Assembly (NCBI GenBank): GCA_009823395.1
Contig: CM020516.1
Span: 5,171,001-5,235,000 of the forward strand
DNA length: 64,000 nucleotides
Source: Thamnaconus septentrionalis
Taxonomy: Eukaryota > Chordata > Actinopteri > Tetraodontiformes > Monacanthidae
Direction: 5' to 3'
Part shown: one piece after another, positions 1 through 12,779 of the stretch
Numbering within the stretch: position 1 is the stretch's first letter
How the letters are laid out: each line of letters starts with the position of its first letter
Program-made: the position numbers and the translations under genes
The notes under the pieces: generated by a model
What the model was told of the DNA's origin: nothing
The model's input: the letters and a program-made list of their open reading frames with translations, nothing else
Databases searched by the model: none

Positions 1-201
1 TCCTGCTGTAGTCTGCAGAAATGGGTCACGGCTGCCAGAGACACATCAAACCTCTTGCAGTCGTCTGAGTCAGTGGAATCTCTGATGGGCCTTTTTCACC
101 GCGCTGTCAACGCTCCCTCCCTCCCCCCCCCCCCTGCCCCCACCTCCCTTTCAAAGCCCAACGTTTTACTGTTGAGAAACTAAAAGTTTGTTGTTGTTAT
201 T

Positions 202-246
202 CGTCTTCTTCTTCTTCTTCTTCTTCTCCTCCTTCTTCGTCTTCTC
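202..246. repeat. (TTC)n microsatellite and CT-rich tract
   Basis: About 26 bp of CTT repeat followed by interrupted CT-rich sequence. Confidence 0.85.
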
Positions 247-2027
247 CCGCACCTTAATGATGACTGATTGTGTCTTGCACCTTGCCAGGGGGACTCCACT
301 TCCCTTTTGTTGTCGTACTTGTTTAGGGTAAAAGCAAAAAAAATAAAAAATAAAAATAAAGGAGTTTCGGGGCATTGAACACCTTGCGCCGCAACCCGTG
401 CGCACAGCGATTCATCATCCCCCGTAATCAGCCGCAGCGACTCCGCCAGCCGCCTGCTCCACCGCTCCAGCAACTCCGGAGATCCATCCTGGGATCCGCT
501 GAGCCAGCCGGGTGGCAGAAATGCAACACGGGGGTTGTTGGATACGGCGAGCGGCCTTGAGCGCGCCGCACGGCTGAGAGGTCTTGTTTGCTTGCCTGTG
601 AAAATTCCAATACTTCCTGACTGACGCCAAATTGAGCAGCGCTTGAGCAGAAACGGTGAACGAAATCGCAGTCGGCCAACAGTTCAAGTCATCTGACTCC
701 AACAGCCAATGAGCTGTTGGAGTCAGGTGTCTCAAGAAGCAGCAACGACACTTAAGAAGCTAATATTGGACGATCCTGGGAGCTTCTCACTCAGAACATC
801 AGCGTTTTAGCCTCTGTCTTTAAAATGTGTTGTTGTTTATCGTTTATCGCATCCAGTTGCAAAAGTAAGTGTTTTGAAAGTTGTGGTGACGGTGATTCTG
901 ACTGACTGTAACACAACACACAGGTTTGAAAAGTGACACTGGAGAAAACAACAACAACAACACAGTCGTTTCCCCGGCAACATACAATTTGGCAGGAACT
1001 AAAGTCTGCAGGAATTAAATTTAATGTGATTCATATTTGCGATTTCAGTTCAGTTCAGTTGTCGGCCGTGCTTATTATTATCACAGAAAGACATCTCCGA
1101 CATCTCCCGAGTTCACGTTGGCTGTCTTACAACTTTTTGAGTGGATGTGTTTGAGCCGCCTTTGATTTTGATGCATTAGCTGAGCTGATTAAGCTGATGT
1201 TCTTGTCCTTGACTAATGCCTCTCCCACTGTGCCTCTCCAGCCCAGTACTCCAGAATGGTTGTTAAAAAAAAATGTAAATCCAGCCAGTGTGCAGGAATC
1301 CTGGTTTTTAGGATTTAGGATTTTTGTAAGGCATAATCCAACACGTGTCCTACTGATGAGGACATACAATGGTCTTCACGGCTCTTTGTCTCATCTCCTG
1401 TTTTGTGTTTGTACAGTTCAGACACACAGTTTAGTCTATTTCTGCGTTCATAAATTTCATAAATTTTGTTTTTCTCTTTCAAAGTTTGAATGCTTTGTTA
1501 CATTTCTTCATTGTACATTTTCCGTGAGACAATAGACAATAATTTATCACTCAACCAAGGCTGCATTTGAAAGGAAGGAATGTTGCTTTATAGAACAAAA
1601 CATGATGAGTTTCCTTTGGCTCTTCACTCCAGCCTGGCAGCACGGCACATGGAAATGTTTCCCAAATCTGGTAAATTGGTGGATTTATTTCATGTTTCCA
1701 TCTGGTAAGGGGAGGCAAAACTTGGAAGGTGAATGGCCGAACCATCTGTCTGTCATCTTAATGCAGTCCAATCTAATTTGTTACTGATAGTTTAGCCAGG
1801 CCACAGCTTTCTGTTGGTGCAAGGGCTGGAATTAGCTGTACATCATTGGATTTTTCCCCTTTTTTTCCCTTTTGTGCTGCACAACTGTCATTGATCATCA
1901 TGAAACAGATATGACACAACAAAAACTTCTGTTTTGTTCACAGACTTGACTTCCTGGAGATCTTATCCACTCCGCTGCAGCGTGTTAGAAAGATTTACTT
2001 GACTGTTTTCCTGTATTTTTCTTCATC

Positions 2028-2068
2028 TTTATTCATATGAAACAATCCATTTGTTACATATGAATAAA
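2028..2068. repeat. Near-perfect 41-nt hairpin
   Basis: The arms TTTATTCATATG and CATATGAATAAA are exact inverses. Inside them, after one A-A mismatch, AACAA and TTGTT also pair, leaving a 5-nt loop (TCCAT). In all 17 of 18 positions pair. Each arm contains the palindrome TTCATATGAA or its core CATATG. Confidence 0.8.
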
Positions 2069-5000
2069 TGAAACCAAAAAAAGCTGTTTTTGATGATGTT
2101 CGTGCAGCAATCCTTTCTCACGCGTTTCTATAAATCAGTGCAACAACGTCGTCAGACTTCACATGGAACTGATGCTTTTTGTTGAAGATCTCACAACCTG
2201 CATGCAGACAAAAGTGTAGAAGGATGCACTTTAATCACGGTTCAGAGATGAAACACCGGTGCACCCCCGACCCCCCCGCCCCCTTCACCGCCAGGCTGGC
2301 TGCGGCTGCTGATCCGCTGCCAGTGCCGTCAGCACAGGTGGCCGTCACAAGCAGAGGGAGCGCCGGCGGAGTGATTACGCTTCAGAAGCCCAGCGAATGA
2401 CCTGGCCAGAGCTCAGAGCCGCGCGTCAGCTCGCTGGAGCTCCAACATTAATCCGCAAGAATTCAAACTGATGGGAGGCAAACGTGCGGACAACACGCTC
2501 GCCGCCTCCCTGCCGCAGTCCCTCCCGCCACTCTTGCAGCTATTGTTCTTCCGTTGGTTTTCACTGCCTGACTTGACTGGGTTGCGGCTCGAATCTCGCT
2601 CGTCCACCTTGGCAACCTGCGTCAGAAAGGCTTTTCAATCAGTCGTGCAACGCGCCAGGTTTCAAATCCCATCAGCTTCCCTCTAGTGGGGACAAAAGCA
2701 AGAAGCAGCAGCTGCTTGCTGCTCTAATTTGGGTGCCGTCTTCCCGTAAAAATGAACAAAATGGCGCTGAAGGCGTTTCCCCGTGGACAAAATTCTTCAG
2801 TTTGCCTGCGAGTGGCTGGAACCACTTCAGTTATATGCTGATCCCCTTTCCAAATGCTTTCTGCGGGCTCTTTTGTTGCATGGATGTGTGAGACAAATGC
2901 AGAAGTGGGATCATACATTTTGTCTCGATATTATCAATGATTATATTGATGGATGAAATTTCATGAAACTAGCGACAGGTCGATGTTTCTCTCCTTCACT
3001 TTGCGGGGCCCTGATGTTTACAGATGACACGGACACAATGCTGCCTGCGGCTTTTCAGAAACATAAGATACGGTACTTACACTCCTCACTTACACTCCTC
3101 CACAGTCTCGACAGCATCTGGCAGGGCCGCAGTGTAATGCTACGGATCAGACATGTAATAGTAGATGAAATTATGAATGTTGGATGGATAGCGATGCTGC
3201 GTTTGCACAGACATCAGGCCTGCTTGAAATCACACACATTGGTCTGTGAGGCTTCAGTGCTGCTCAGTGCAGAGATGAAGAGGCAGGATCTATTTTGCTT
3301 TATTCCTTTTTTAAGGCCAAACCTAAACCTAAAATTAGATTAGTGCAACTATTAAAAATAAAAAGAGAAGTTTATCTGACTGTGATCGACATCAGATTGG
3401 ATTAGTTTCTGATTCGACATTAAAAAGCCGAAAATGGAGCTTGTCGATTGTTGTATACAACAATGATTCTTGTCCAAAGTCGTGTTAAACAAATACAACA
3501 AAGAACTGAAAGGTTTTTTGGGTGGCTGGCGGGTTCAACCTTTCACATCAGAAGTGAAACACATTCTGACATATGACACCAGATAGAATTGCAGCAGCGA
3601 TAAATAATTCCCCTTTTTGCATTATTTCCTTCGCAGGGACCCTTTGGAAGCCACTGCAGAGCGCCTGCAGCGTGCCTCTGTTTTCTCTGCCCTCCCTTCA
3701 TCTCCTCACTTTACTTGTGTCTGTTGCTCACATATGAAAATAATCTTTCATGCTTGACAGCAAACACAAGACGTGGGACCTTTTTTTTTTACGCCTTAAA
3801 CTCAGCCCCCGAGGCGGCACGCGGCGGCCCGCGGAAGGCGACGCTTTTGACGAATAAATCACTCAATCTATGAATCCTTTTACGTTTGCTTTGCATACAA
3901 GCCGGCAGACTGAGCCAATAAAAGTCACACATAATGTGGCGAGGCTGGAGGAACTTGTGCGTTTAATCACCGGCGGGGCTGCTCATAAGATTTCACCAAT
4001 TTTAATGTTTACAAATAACATTTTTACACGTTTATTTCTTTTCTCTTTTTTTTTCTAACGCGTAAAAAGGCGCTGACACAAACAGACGCAGTCTTTTGGC
4101 AGACAGCCTCCCTTTTAAAGCTGTAATCCACAGTGATTGAACTGTGACATCCGGGCTAAAGCTTAACAGATGACGGAGAGAGGTGCTTCTCTCTCTCACT
4201 GCTCTTTTTTGGCCTCTTCTTCTGACGATGGCGACTGGAGGAACTGGGAGCTTCTCGTCTGGAGGCAGAGAATTGATGAGACTTAACAGAGCTGTAAAAA
4301 AAAAGAAAGGTGCGGCATCTGTTGACGACAAATTGCAAAACCAAAGGCGCTCCCTCCGCTCGGCTTGTGATTGGCTGATCTGCCACCGTTGTTAAACACC
4401 TAATAAACGCACACCTGCGACCGCATTAAGGCTAATTTAAATGTTAATGCAGCGGAAGTGAGCGGCAGGTTCGGCGCCGGGTGGAAATGGAAGACGCGTT
4501 TGCCATTACGAAGGCATATAAGAAAAGAATTTCATTTACGGCGCGGCGATTAAAGAAACACAAAATAAATCATTTAAAAAAATAATTGAAAATCTGGCGT
4601 GTTGAGCTCCGCCACCTCCCTGGCGTTCGACGCTTCGAGCGTCACCGCCGCCCTAGCTGTGAAATGGGAGACTTCGGCTCTAATAGCGGGGTTGGCTCAG
4701 AGGGACTTTTTCTTTTTTCTTTTTTTCTTTTTTCTCGTCGCTCCTGCCTTTTGTCGCCTTCTCTGAAAATTTGTGTGATTCGAGTGTCGGGACCTCAAAC
4801 AATCATTACGCGACTCTGCACAGTCGGCTCCTCTTTGCACTGAAGCGGCATGTCATCTGTTGACATCCGTGATTAGGGGTTTTATTCTCTGGACTCTTTA
4901 CTGTGGAAGCTACAGCGAGCGCCACCTCCCCCTCAATTACATCAAAACCCAGGGCAGAGGAGGGCGATGTAGGGAGAATAAAAAAAGGGGAGACGGATGG

Positions 5001-7272
5001 AGGGGAGAGACCAGAGCAGCAGAAAATTAAAGGCAACGCCACATGAGGCCGCGGTGATTTCGGGCAGAAGAGTCTGTGTCCCGTTTTAAAGCCCTTTCAG
5101 ATGAATTAACATCAGCGTAAAGCTGTCGGGGAGGGTTACCGCTTCTTTTACACATCGATGAAACAGACAAAAAGGAAGTTTCCCTCTTTTGCTTTTTTTT
5201 TAGAAAGTTTAAATCGGCTTTTTTTTTCTCCCCGCTTTTCATCAAAAGCCACTTCGGCTCGTTGTTGACGGACGTGTCTGCAGCGACGCGAGGCGCCGGA
5301 AAGGCTCGCAACAACGCCCGGGAATATTGGAATCCATGAAAAAAAAAAAGAAAAAACGGCCACCTGAAAAGTGTGCGTAAAGCAGCAGAACATATAGCCA
5401 GAGGAAGTCTGCCGCTGGAAATTGCAAGTCAGGGAGTGTGGAAGGCTGAGCCGCCCGGATCAAAGTGTGTATTTACCTTCAACTCTCTGACCCGAGTTAA
5501 ATCACAACTCACTCCCAAGAAGGTCGGAGCGAGTCGTCGGCCAAGTTTTTCATTACCAATCAAAGGTTAAACTTGTTCGACTCCACCAAGTTTCCTCCTC
5601 CTCCTCCTCCTTCTCCTCCTCCACTATCACCGCCTTCTCCTCTTCCTCCTCCGACATACTGAGGAACCTGATTCAAACAGAGGTTCCACACCGGATGAAC
5701 TTGCTTCAATGTGCTACCATCCATTGAAACATTCGACCTGCATCCTCATCAACATCTTTAAACTGACGACTCTCCTATCAAGCACTGATGGAATCTTCTT
5801 CTTCTTCTTCTTCTTTCTTTAGACGCGATTTTCATTGCTTTGCAGAGTTTCCCATTAGACCGATTTTGAGATTTTCGAAAGCCATGATGGACATTTCTCA
5901 TTTTCTTCCAAGAATTTTTTTTTCTTACTTGGACGGAAGAACAAAGTACAGAAACCAACAGCCGGCAGATAAAACCTTGTTTTAAAAAAAATAAAAATAA
6001 ATGTCAATCCGAAAAATGAATTTAGTTGTTCTGATGATGCAGTGACGCGTGGAATTAAGTTCTCTGTCTCTGCAACAGGAACCTTTAAATCACTGCATAT
6101 AAAGGCCGAATAAACTGGTTTTGTAGACTGGCGTAAACAAAGTGCTTGATTTGATTCGAACTTAATAGTTGTAAGTGGAAGTATCGCCTTTCAGACACAG
6201 CATTTACCCTTCTCACCATCTCAGCCTGACAGGGAAACACTCCGAGCTCCGAGCTGCCGCTTGTCTGGTCAGCCGGGGTTTCTTCTTCCACTTTTGATTC
6301 TCTTTCCTCTTCTGCACGTCTGGAATTCCTTTGTCAAGATTGTCCGTGCAGGAGTTCGTGTGTCTCTCGGCTGTCGGCCGACTCCCGCTGCTTCTCCTTC
6401 CGCTCTGTACAGTATCTTATTAAAAGCTTTTTCAGAGAGCAGCTCTTCCCCCTTTCGCCTGTCACTGGTCTGAGTTCAGCTGCAGCCGCTATGCACGTTT
6501 TTTCCTCTTTTTTTTGTATTGATTTCTGGATCCGCTGTGTCATGTTTTGCCATTTTCCTCTTTAAAAGTGCACTTGCTTTTCCTGTTCTGTGAAATGGGC
6601 GCTACACATAATGCTCTGTGCATGATGTTGGCTTGCACAAAAACAGAAATCAAGTCATTAAAAAAATGTTTCGTCTTGAATGTTGACATAGAGGAAACAA
6701 AGATTAGCTCCAGCCTTCTTTAAGCCCTCTTTAAATAACGGCTTCGGCTTGGCTTTGTTCATCGACTTGTCTCAGCTCTAAAGTGCAAAACACGTCCAAC
6801 TCTTGTTGTGACTGCTTCTGCGTTCTTATGGCCACATCATAGGAAAAAGTCTGGCAGGCAGGGAGGACGGCTCAGAGGGAGGGGTGGAAAAAAAAAAGAT
6901 TTATCTGGTAATTTGCAGCTCCTAAGACGGCTCGGCCAATCAGAGATGAGAGCCACAACTAACCACTATATCAGAGGGAGTTAATGGCACGCGGAAGATG
7001 GAAGTGCGGAGAACTACGAGGCATGAAGAGGATGAGACATTACATTAAGAGGAGGAGGAGGAGGAGGAGGATGGGGGAGTGGGGGGTGAGGAGGAGGCTG
7101 GGGAGAGGTGGTGCGAGTGTGATGACAAAGACGGACGGAGGGAGGAGAGAAGAGGAGGAGACGGAGCGTGAGATGTTCTGCTGTCTCCACCAGCAGATGC
7201 CGGAGAGTCCAGCAGCGCACGCAGAGCACAGAGCACAGAGCAGTCCACTGCCAGATAAATAGCTTTACACAT

Positions 7273-7299
7273 ACACACACACGCACGCACGCATGCACA

Positions 7300-7356
<57 letters not shown>
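7273..7356. repeat. (CA)n microsatellite
   Basis: About 84 bp of CA repeat with a few CG and TG interruptions in the first 30 bp; the pure part is 7302-7356. Confidence 0.95.
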
Positions 7357-7359
<3 letters not shown>

Positions 7360-7625
7360 AAACTAAATAAATAGCTTTATACTCAGCAGCAGCCAAAGTG
7401 GGTCAGACATCAAAGTAGCCACTCGAAAAAGCTGCCGCAGCCGCCGACACACACAGACACACACGGCCAAGCGCACACTTCCAAATTGCTACTTGAACTG
7501 TCTACACACTTGCGTGTGCGCATATATATACACACAGACACACACACACTTTTGAGACACACAGTTGTGCTTACTGCAAATTGCCATGCTCTTCTCCGCC
7601 TCTTCTTCTCTTCCTCCGCTTCTGC

Positions 7626-7626
<1 letters not shown>

Positions 7627-7667
<41 letters not shown>
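7627..7667. repeat. (TG)n microsatellite
   Basis: About 40 bp of pure TG repeat, complementary to the CA tract 270 bp to its left. Confidence 0.95.
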
Positions 7668-7815
7668 ACGAGCGTGTATGTGTGTGTTTGTCTGACATCT
7701 TCTCCTCGTCTTGTAAATTGCAGCGAGCGGGTGCCATGGTTGACCAAATAACAGCAATCAGGAAGTCTGAGTGCAGAGGAACAAAGGCTGGCCGGCCACT
7801 TTAGATACACACAGG

Positions 7816-7841
7816 CGTGTGTGTGTGTGTGTGTGTGTGTT
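7816..7841. repeat. (GT)n microsatellite
   Basis: About 26 bp of pure GT repeat. Confidence 0.9.
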
Positions 7842-10800
7842 GCACACCTTTAGCGGCGGCGACGGCCACAATTTCGGGGGCGAAAGGCAATGGGCGGGTC
7901 AAACGGAGGCAGGTGCTCCGTCATGGCAAAGTTAGTTTGGCCGCACTTGTTCTGATGTTGGGTTCGTGCAAAATTGGACGGGGCCGTTCTTTCAAAAAAA
8001 TATATTTTTTTAGGCAGAGTTTGGAACGCGAGGGGGGGATGCTTTGTTTTAGCACATGGTGAAAGATCCGCCAGCTAAACCAATAGTTACAGTTGCCCTC
8101 ACAGGATTGGACAACACTGGTTTTAAGGGAGGGGCTTGGCAAAGGGTCAATTTGGACTGTTGCTTCTTCATTAGATGGCAAATCAGTTGTAATAGGTCAA
8201 CCAATGAATGTTCCATACTTACTTTTCTTGAAATCTACATTTATCGCAAACACGGATGAGTGGAGTCTAGTGTGAGTCGTGGCCGGGGGGGAAAGGGAGC
8301 GTGCTGGCCGTGCCAAGGCCCATTACTGGCTACACACCGACTTGGTGGTGAGAATGTGGATGGAGATTGGAGGACGCAGAGCCTGACTGGTGCTTCAGCC
8401 TCTTTCAGACGCTTGTTTGTTCTGTTTGGAACTTTTGAAAGGAAAAAGGGGAGAAAAAAACAGAACGTGGTTCGGCCTGAGTGCTCTGACAAACCCCCCG
8501 AGATCCACTGAGGCGCTGGGAGACAACCTCGCGCAAAACCTGCAACCATCAGAGAGCAACACGCTGTCAACACGTCAGCAGGAAGAAGCAACGCTTCAGG
8601 TTGGCGGATCAGGGCTGAATCCTACTTTAACTGTCTGTTTGTTAGTTAGTTTGTTTTTTTATGGTCAAATGCACACCTGCGCCTGGATGATCAGATGTGC
8701 AGTTTGGCTTCGGCACCAATTGAACTGAATTAAATATTTGTTTTTTTTCCATAAATGAAAGGGTTATAAAATATATATAAAGGGAAAAACAAAAAGTCGC
8801 GCTGAGATCAAACAAAGCGGGAAATAAAACGGGACGTTAGCGCGGCCGAGCGCTTTCAGCGAGGTCAAACTTGAACGGTCGCTGCGGCTTTTAATTGCTG
8901 CAACATCCGCCAACGACACAGCGAGCAGTGAGTGATTTGCTGCTGCCGGTGATGGTTGTCGGTCAGGAGGTCGCCGACGGGAGCCGAGTGCAGAGCTGGA
9001 GGAAAGGCTGCGGCGCTCGGAGTGAGCGAGCATTGGATCTGGAGCTGTCGGCAGCGAGGGAACGCGGCGTTCTCTTGGAGCCGGTCTGGACTGGAACTGG
9101 ATCCTCCCGTATGACTGGCCAGCCGCCTGCCGCTCACACCTCCCAGTTCTGCTTGTTGCCTTTGTTCAGTTGTCAGTGGGACGTTTGCCTCGTCGGGCTG
9201 ATTTGACGGATGGAAACGGTGGAGTGGGGTGTTGTTCCATGTCTCAACACTAGAGCCCTCCTTCTTCTTCTGCTCGTCCCATGTTTTATCCTTCCGTCAT
9301 TTTCAATCCAAACACCCCCGTGCACACACCGCACGAAGTCGAGGTCTCTGCGACTCACCTGCTGGACTCACCTCACCGTGTGACCACTCAATGAATAAAA
9401 TGAATAAACACGGCAGAAGTGACGACCCAGCCGAAGTCGCCGCTCCACTCAGCCGGTCGAAGGCTTTTATTACAGAGCAATGTTGGCAAAAACCTGCTGT
9501 TTCGGGGGGGCGACACACACACAGACAAGAGTGAACTTCACCAGGAAGGACGGCTCAGTGTGACTGAAGACCATCTTGGAAAAATCTTGTTTCATTCATC
9601 ACACACCTTCGTGGAGCAAACGTCAAGTTTCAGCAGTTTTAAAGTGTTGAGCGTGGTGAAGGTGACCTTCAGCCGCATCATCATCATCCACGACACGATG
9701 ACATGGTGAGTTTGTGCAATTACTGTTGGAACGCGGCGTGATTTGTGCTCCACCGCTGAGACTGAGACTTTTTGCTGCGCTGTGCCCGCTGCAGGCGGCG
9801 TCATTAGCCGGCGGAGTCGCTGCGAGAGAGCGACTCGGCGGCGGCTGATTTTCTAACCACAGACCCTCGAGGCGCACAAGGAGAGGGTGCAAAAACCCGA
9901 TCATAAATATGACTTTTCAATCTTATTTGTTAAACCTCTATAATCAAAAGACAAACCCAGAATTACATATTTACTCGGTTCAGGCTGTGTTTGTTTTATT
10001 TTGGCGAGGTCGGACCCTCTTCCCCCCATCCTGTCAACGCTCCCTCGTCATCAGCTGTCTATCTGTCTGTGGCCCTAATTTGTGCACCTGGGTCCAATCA
10101 TCTTGCCTCCTTTACTTGCGCGTCGGTGCACCTGTGCCTCCTTCTGTCAACGTCTAATCGTCTCATCTTCCCAAAAAACAAAACTAAATGTTTTCCTTTC
10201 TTCGCATATTCCACCCAGTTTCTCATTCAAATGTGGGACTTTTTGTGTTTTTTGCACAAGAGCTTCTTTTTTACGTTTCTTTTTTTTTTTTTTTAAAAAA
10301 GAAGCAAAAAACGAAAGTCCAGCCCCTTGGCCTACAAGACGTCTCTTTTTTCCGGAGGCTAAAAGTCGAACGCTAGTTGTGTCGAGAACCGTCTCCAGCA
10401 GCCGCCTGCAATGGAAATGAGTTTCCTGACATTTTCGTTTGAAAAGCACCAATTCCGCAGCGGGCTTCATTCCAGTCGCTTCGGCTTTGAGATGCTTTCA
10501 CCTCTGTGACGCCGTCCGAACCCAAACCTAACATTAAAGGCTTTTTGCCGCTCGTGTTTACAGCACAGCTGCTCCATTGTTGTATTATAAACGGGAGTAG
10601 CTATCGGTGTTATTGTGTCCCGCCCCCCCGTGGCGCCGCTCCCCTGCTGTTTCCTGCTATCAGGGAGGTAATTGCACAGTCTCTATTCTTTTTTTTCTTG
10701 CTGTCTGTTGCTTTACACTGAGTCCACAACCCTGAATTACCCCAGAACTTCGCTCGCCGTGCCGCGTTACAGCCCTCTGGAATTATGTATAACCTGCTTG

Positions 10801-11630
10801 AGGAATTTGTGCAGCTTGGGGCCTCCATCAGCAGGATCCCGAGGTGGATTCAGAGCGGCGGCGGCGGCGGACACTCAGCAGACCTTTGTCTCTTCACCGT
10901 CTGCCATAATGAAAATATTCTATGAAACATTAAACAGGCTCAGGAGTGTTTTGCAGACCTTCCTCTCATATCTAACGCTCATCAGTCATGAAGAGATTGT
11001 TTAACTTTGGCGAGGAAAAAAAAACAACACAAATTTTGACAGTAGTGTTAGGACAAATTTGAATTCCGACCTGGCTCCCGACGCCCTCGACGGTCCCTGC
11101 TCCATCTGTCTCCTCCCCTGTCTGCTCCCTGGACTCCTCGCCAGTCCTGTCGCCTTCTGTTCTCTTGAACCCTGACCGCCATTCTTCTCACGTTGTCCTG
11201 CGTCCCACTACAGTGCGGAGGATTTAAGCACCCGCTGATTTGTTGCACGGACGTCTTTTTGTGGTCGAGTCGGGCTCTTGCAGGGCCCTTCTGTGTCGCC
11301 GGCCACTTAGTCAGCATCCGTCTGAGTTGAGAAGTGGAGACACTGCCGACAGAAATCGATGCCTAATGAGCCATGAAATTCCTTTATTCCTTTTTTTGGG
11401 TGAGGTCTCATAATTTTGTATGGCACTGTGACTTCATCATTTTATTTCCCTCTTTTACTTGTACGCGTAATTACTGCAGTTAGAGAAAGACCGTGTTAAT
11501 GCTCTGCACTGTTTAGAGCTGGACTGTATGTTTTTCCTTTCAGATGTACTATACATTATACACTATTATACACTATTTTTAATACTGATACTGTTTGGAC
11601 ACAGCAAGGAATTAGGAGTAGATGTAAGTG

Positions 11631-11644
11631 GTGCCCTCTAGTGT
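11631..11644 (-). promoter_or_regulatory. CTCF-like site in the desert (minus orientation)
   Basis: GTGCCCTCTAGTGT is the reverse of ACACTAGAGGGCAC, one mismatch from the CTCF core. Confidence 0.4.
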
Positions 11645-12049
11645 ATGTGCAGTACAGCTGCACATCTTTGTCAATCTGTGTGATAGATTACTCTCTATTA
11701 AAAAAAAAAAATTGATGATTGATGACTGATTAGCAGCGATTACGCCAAAGCTACGATAAATGTCACAAGAAGGTGACACTAACTTTTTTAAACCGTTCAT
11801 TTAACTCCAGACGTACCGTAAAGCAGTCGTCCGTTCTCCTGCTAGTGTGTCAACTTTTGTCGTCGACTTTTATGTGGTATCGCCACATTGTCAGAGTCTG
11901 TTATATTAAGTTAATGTTGCTGCAGAGACTGACGGACTGTCAGTGGTTAGAATAACAACTCTATAAGTTCGGCTTATATCTGTAGATCCTCTCATTTCAA
12001 CAGACTGGAAATGTCAAACGCACACGATGCTGCGGAGAAATAATCGGGC

Positions 12050-12063
12050 GTTGCCGTGGCAAT
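12050..12063. promoter_or_regulatory. Near-perfect RFX X-box
   Basis: GTTGCCGTGGCAAT differs at two positions from the RFX palindrome. It lies 290 bp before MITE copy 1. Confidence 0.35.
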
Positions 12064-12350
12064 AGTATAAGGGCCACACGGGGGCTAATTGATGGCGTTG
12101 ACGGGCGCCGCGCACCATCTCCCACGCAGTCCCGAAGGTTTGACTTCTCATTCTTCACTGGAGTTCAGGTAATATCCGCACGACTCGTTGTCCTTTCAGC
12201 CTTTAACCCCCCTCCACCCACTGCCACACTCACTTGGACCAGCAAGCACCTCTGGCCACATAGCGAACCACTGGCTGAGCGAGATAGAATGTGTTATTGT
12301 GACAGTAAAGCGAACATCACTCACGTGATTCGCTGCTGCTTAGGGTCGCT

Positions 12351-12716
12351 TTAAAGGTCCAGTGTGTAATTTGGCTTGAATTGTAATTTTTACATTGGTA
12401 AAAGCTTTACATACTGCCCATAAAAACAATAATAAAAGTGTATAATCGCAGTACTATAAAAGTAATTTGGTGTTCCTACCCGGTTCTCATTTATATAAGA
12501 ATATACATATAGCAAGAGTCTTGTTCCTAGGTAGCTGCCATTTTTCACCGGCTTATTCAAGTCCGCCTAACATTGTGTTTCAAAATCATTATGTTATCAT
12601 TATAATGATTTTTCCAATAAAAAAATGAAGAAGAAGGTGGACAAGGTATCCCGGTTTGGGTGCGCAGGGCAACGTAGCTCACTGGCAAGCTCAGGAGAGG
12701 GAGGGGGAGTGAAATG
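12351..12716 (+). mobile_element. MITE-like dispersed repeat, copy 1
   Basis: It starts TTAAAGGTCCAGTGTGTAA and shares blocks with the two other copies in this window, such as GGTAAAAGCTTTACATACTGC, TAATTTGG, and, near the right end, CTCACTGGCAAGCTCAGGAG. The right boundary is unclear; it may extend to the TTAA at 12777. A TTAA target site would suggest the piggyBac group. Noncoding. Confidence 0.75.
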
Positions 12717-12779
12717 TGCCAACATGATGTTGCTGAATATTCTTCAAAATCTCAAAATATTAACCCTTAAAAGTACTAA

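Larger units (their letters stand above)
1..7260. other. Noncoding region, no gene recognised
   Basis: Mixed-composition DNA without a plausible coding exon. It holds the TTC tract (202), the 41-nt hairpin (2028), a GC-richer stretch with scattered CpGs (2250-2650), CT-rich runs (5593-5652), and a (GAG)n run (7047-7071). Short open frames here have no family resemblance. Confidence 0.6.
7842..12350. other. Noncoding region, no gene recognised
   Basis: Nothing coding is visible. A GC-richer stretch lies around 8820-9110. A homopolymer-based inverted repeat (GCTTCTTTTTT with AAAAAAGAAGC) lies near 10261-10306. A CTCF-like site is at 11631 and an RFX-like site at 12050. Confidence 0.6.

Noticed and set aside
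2028..2068. microRNA precursor reading of the hairpin
   Set aside because: The stem is only about 18 bp, too short for a normal precursor.
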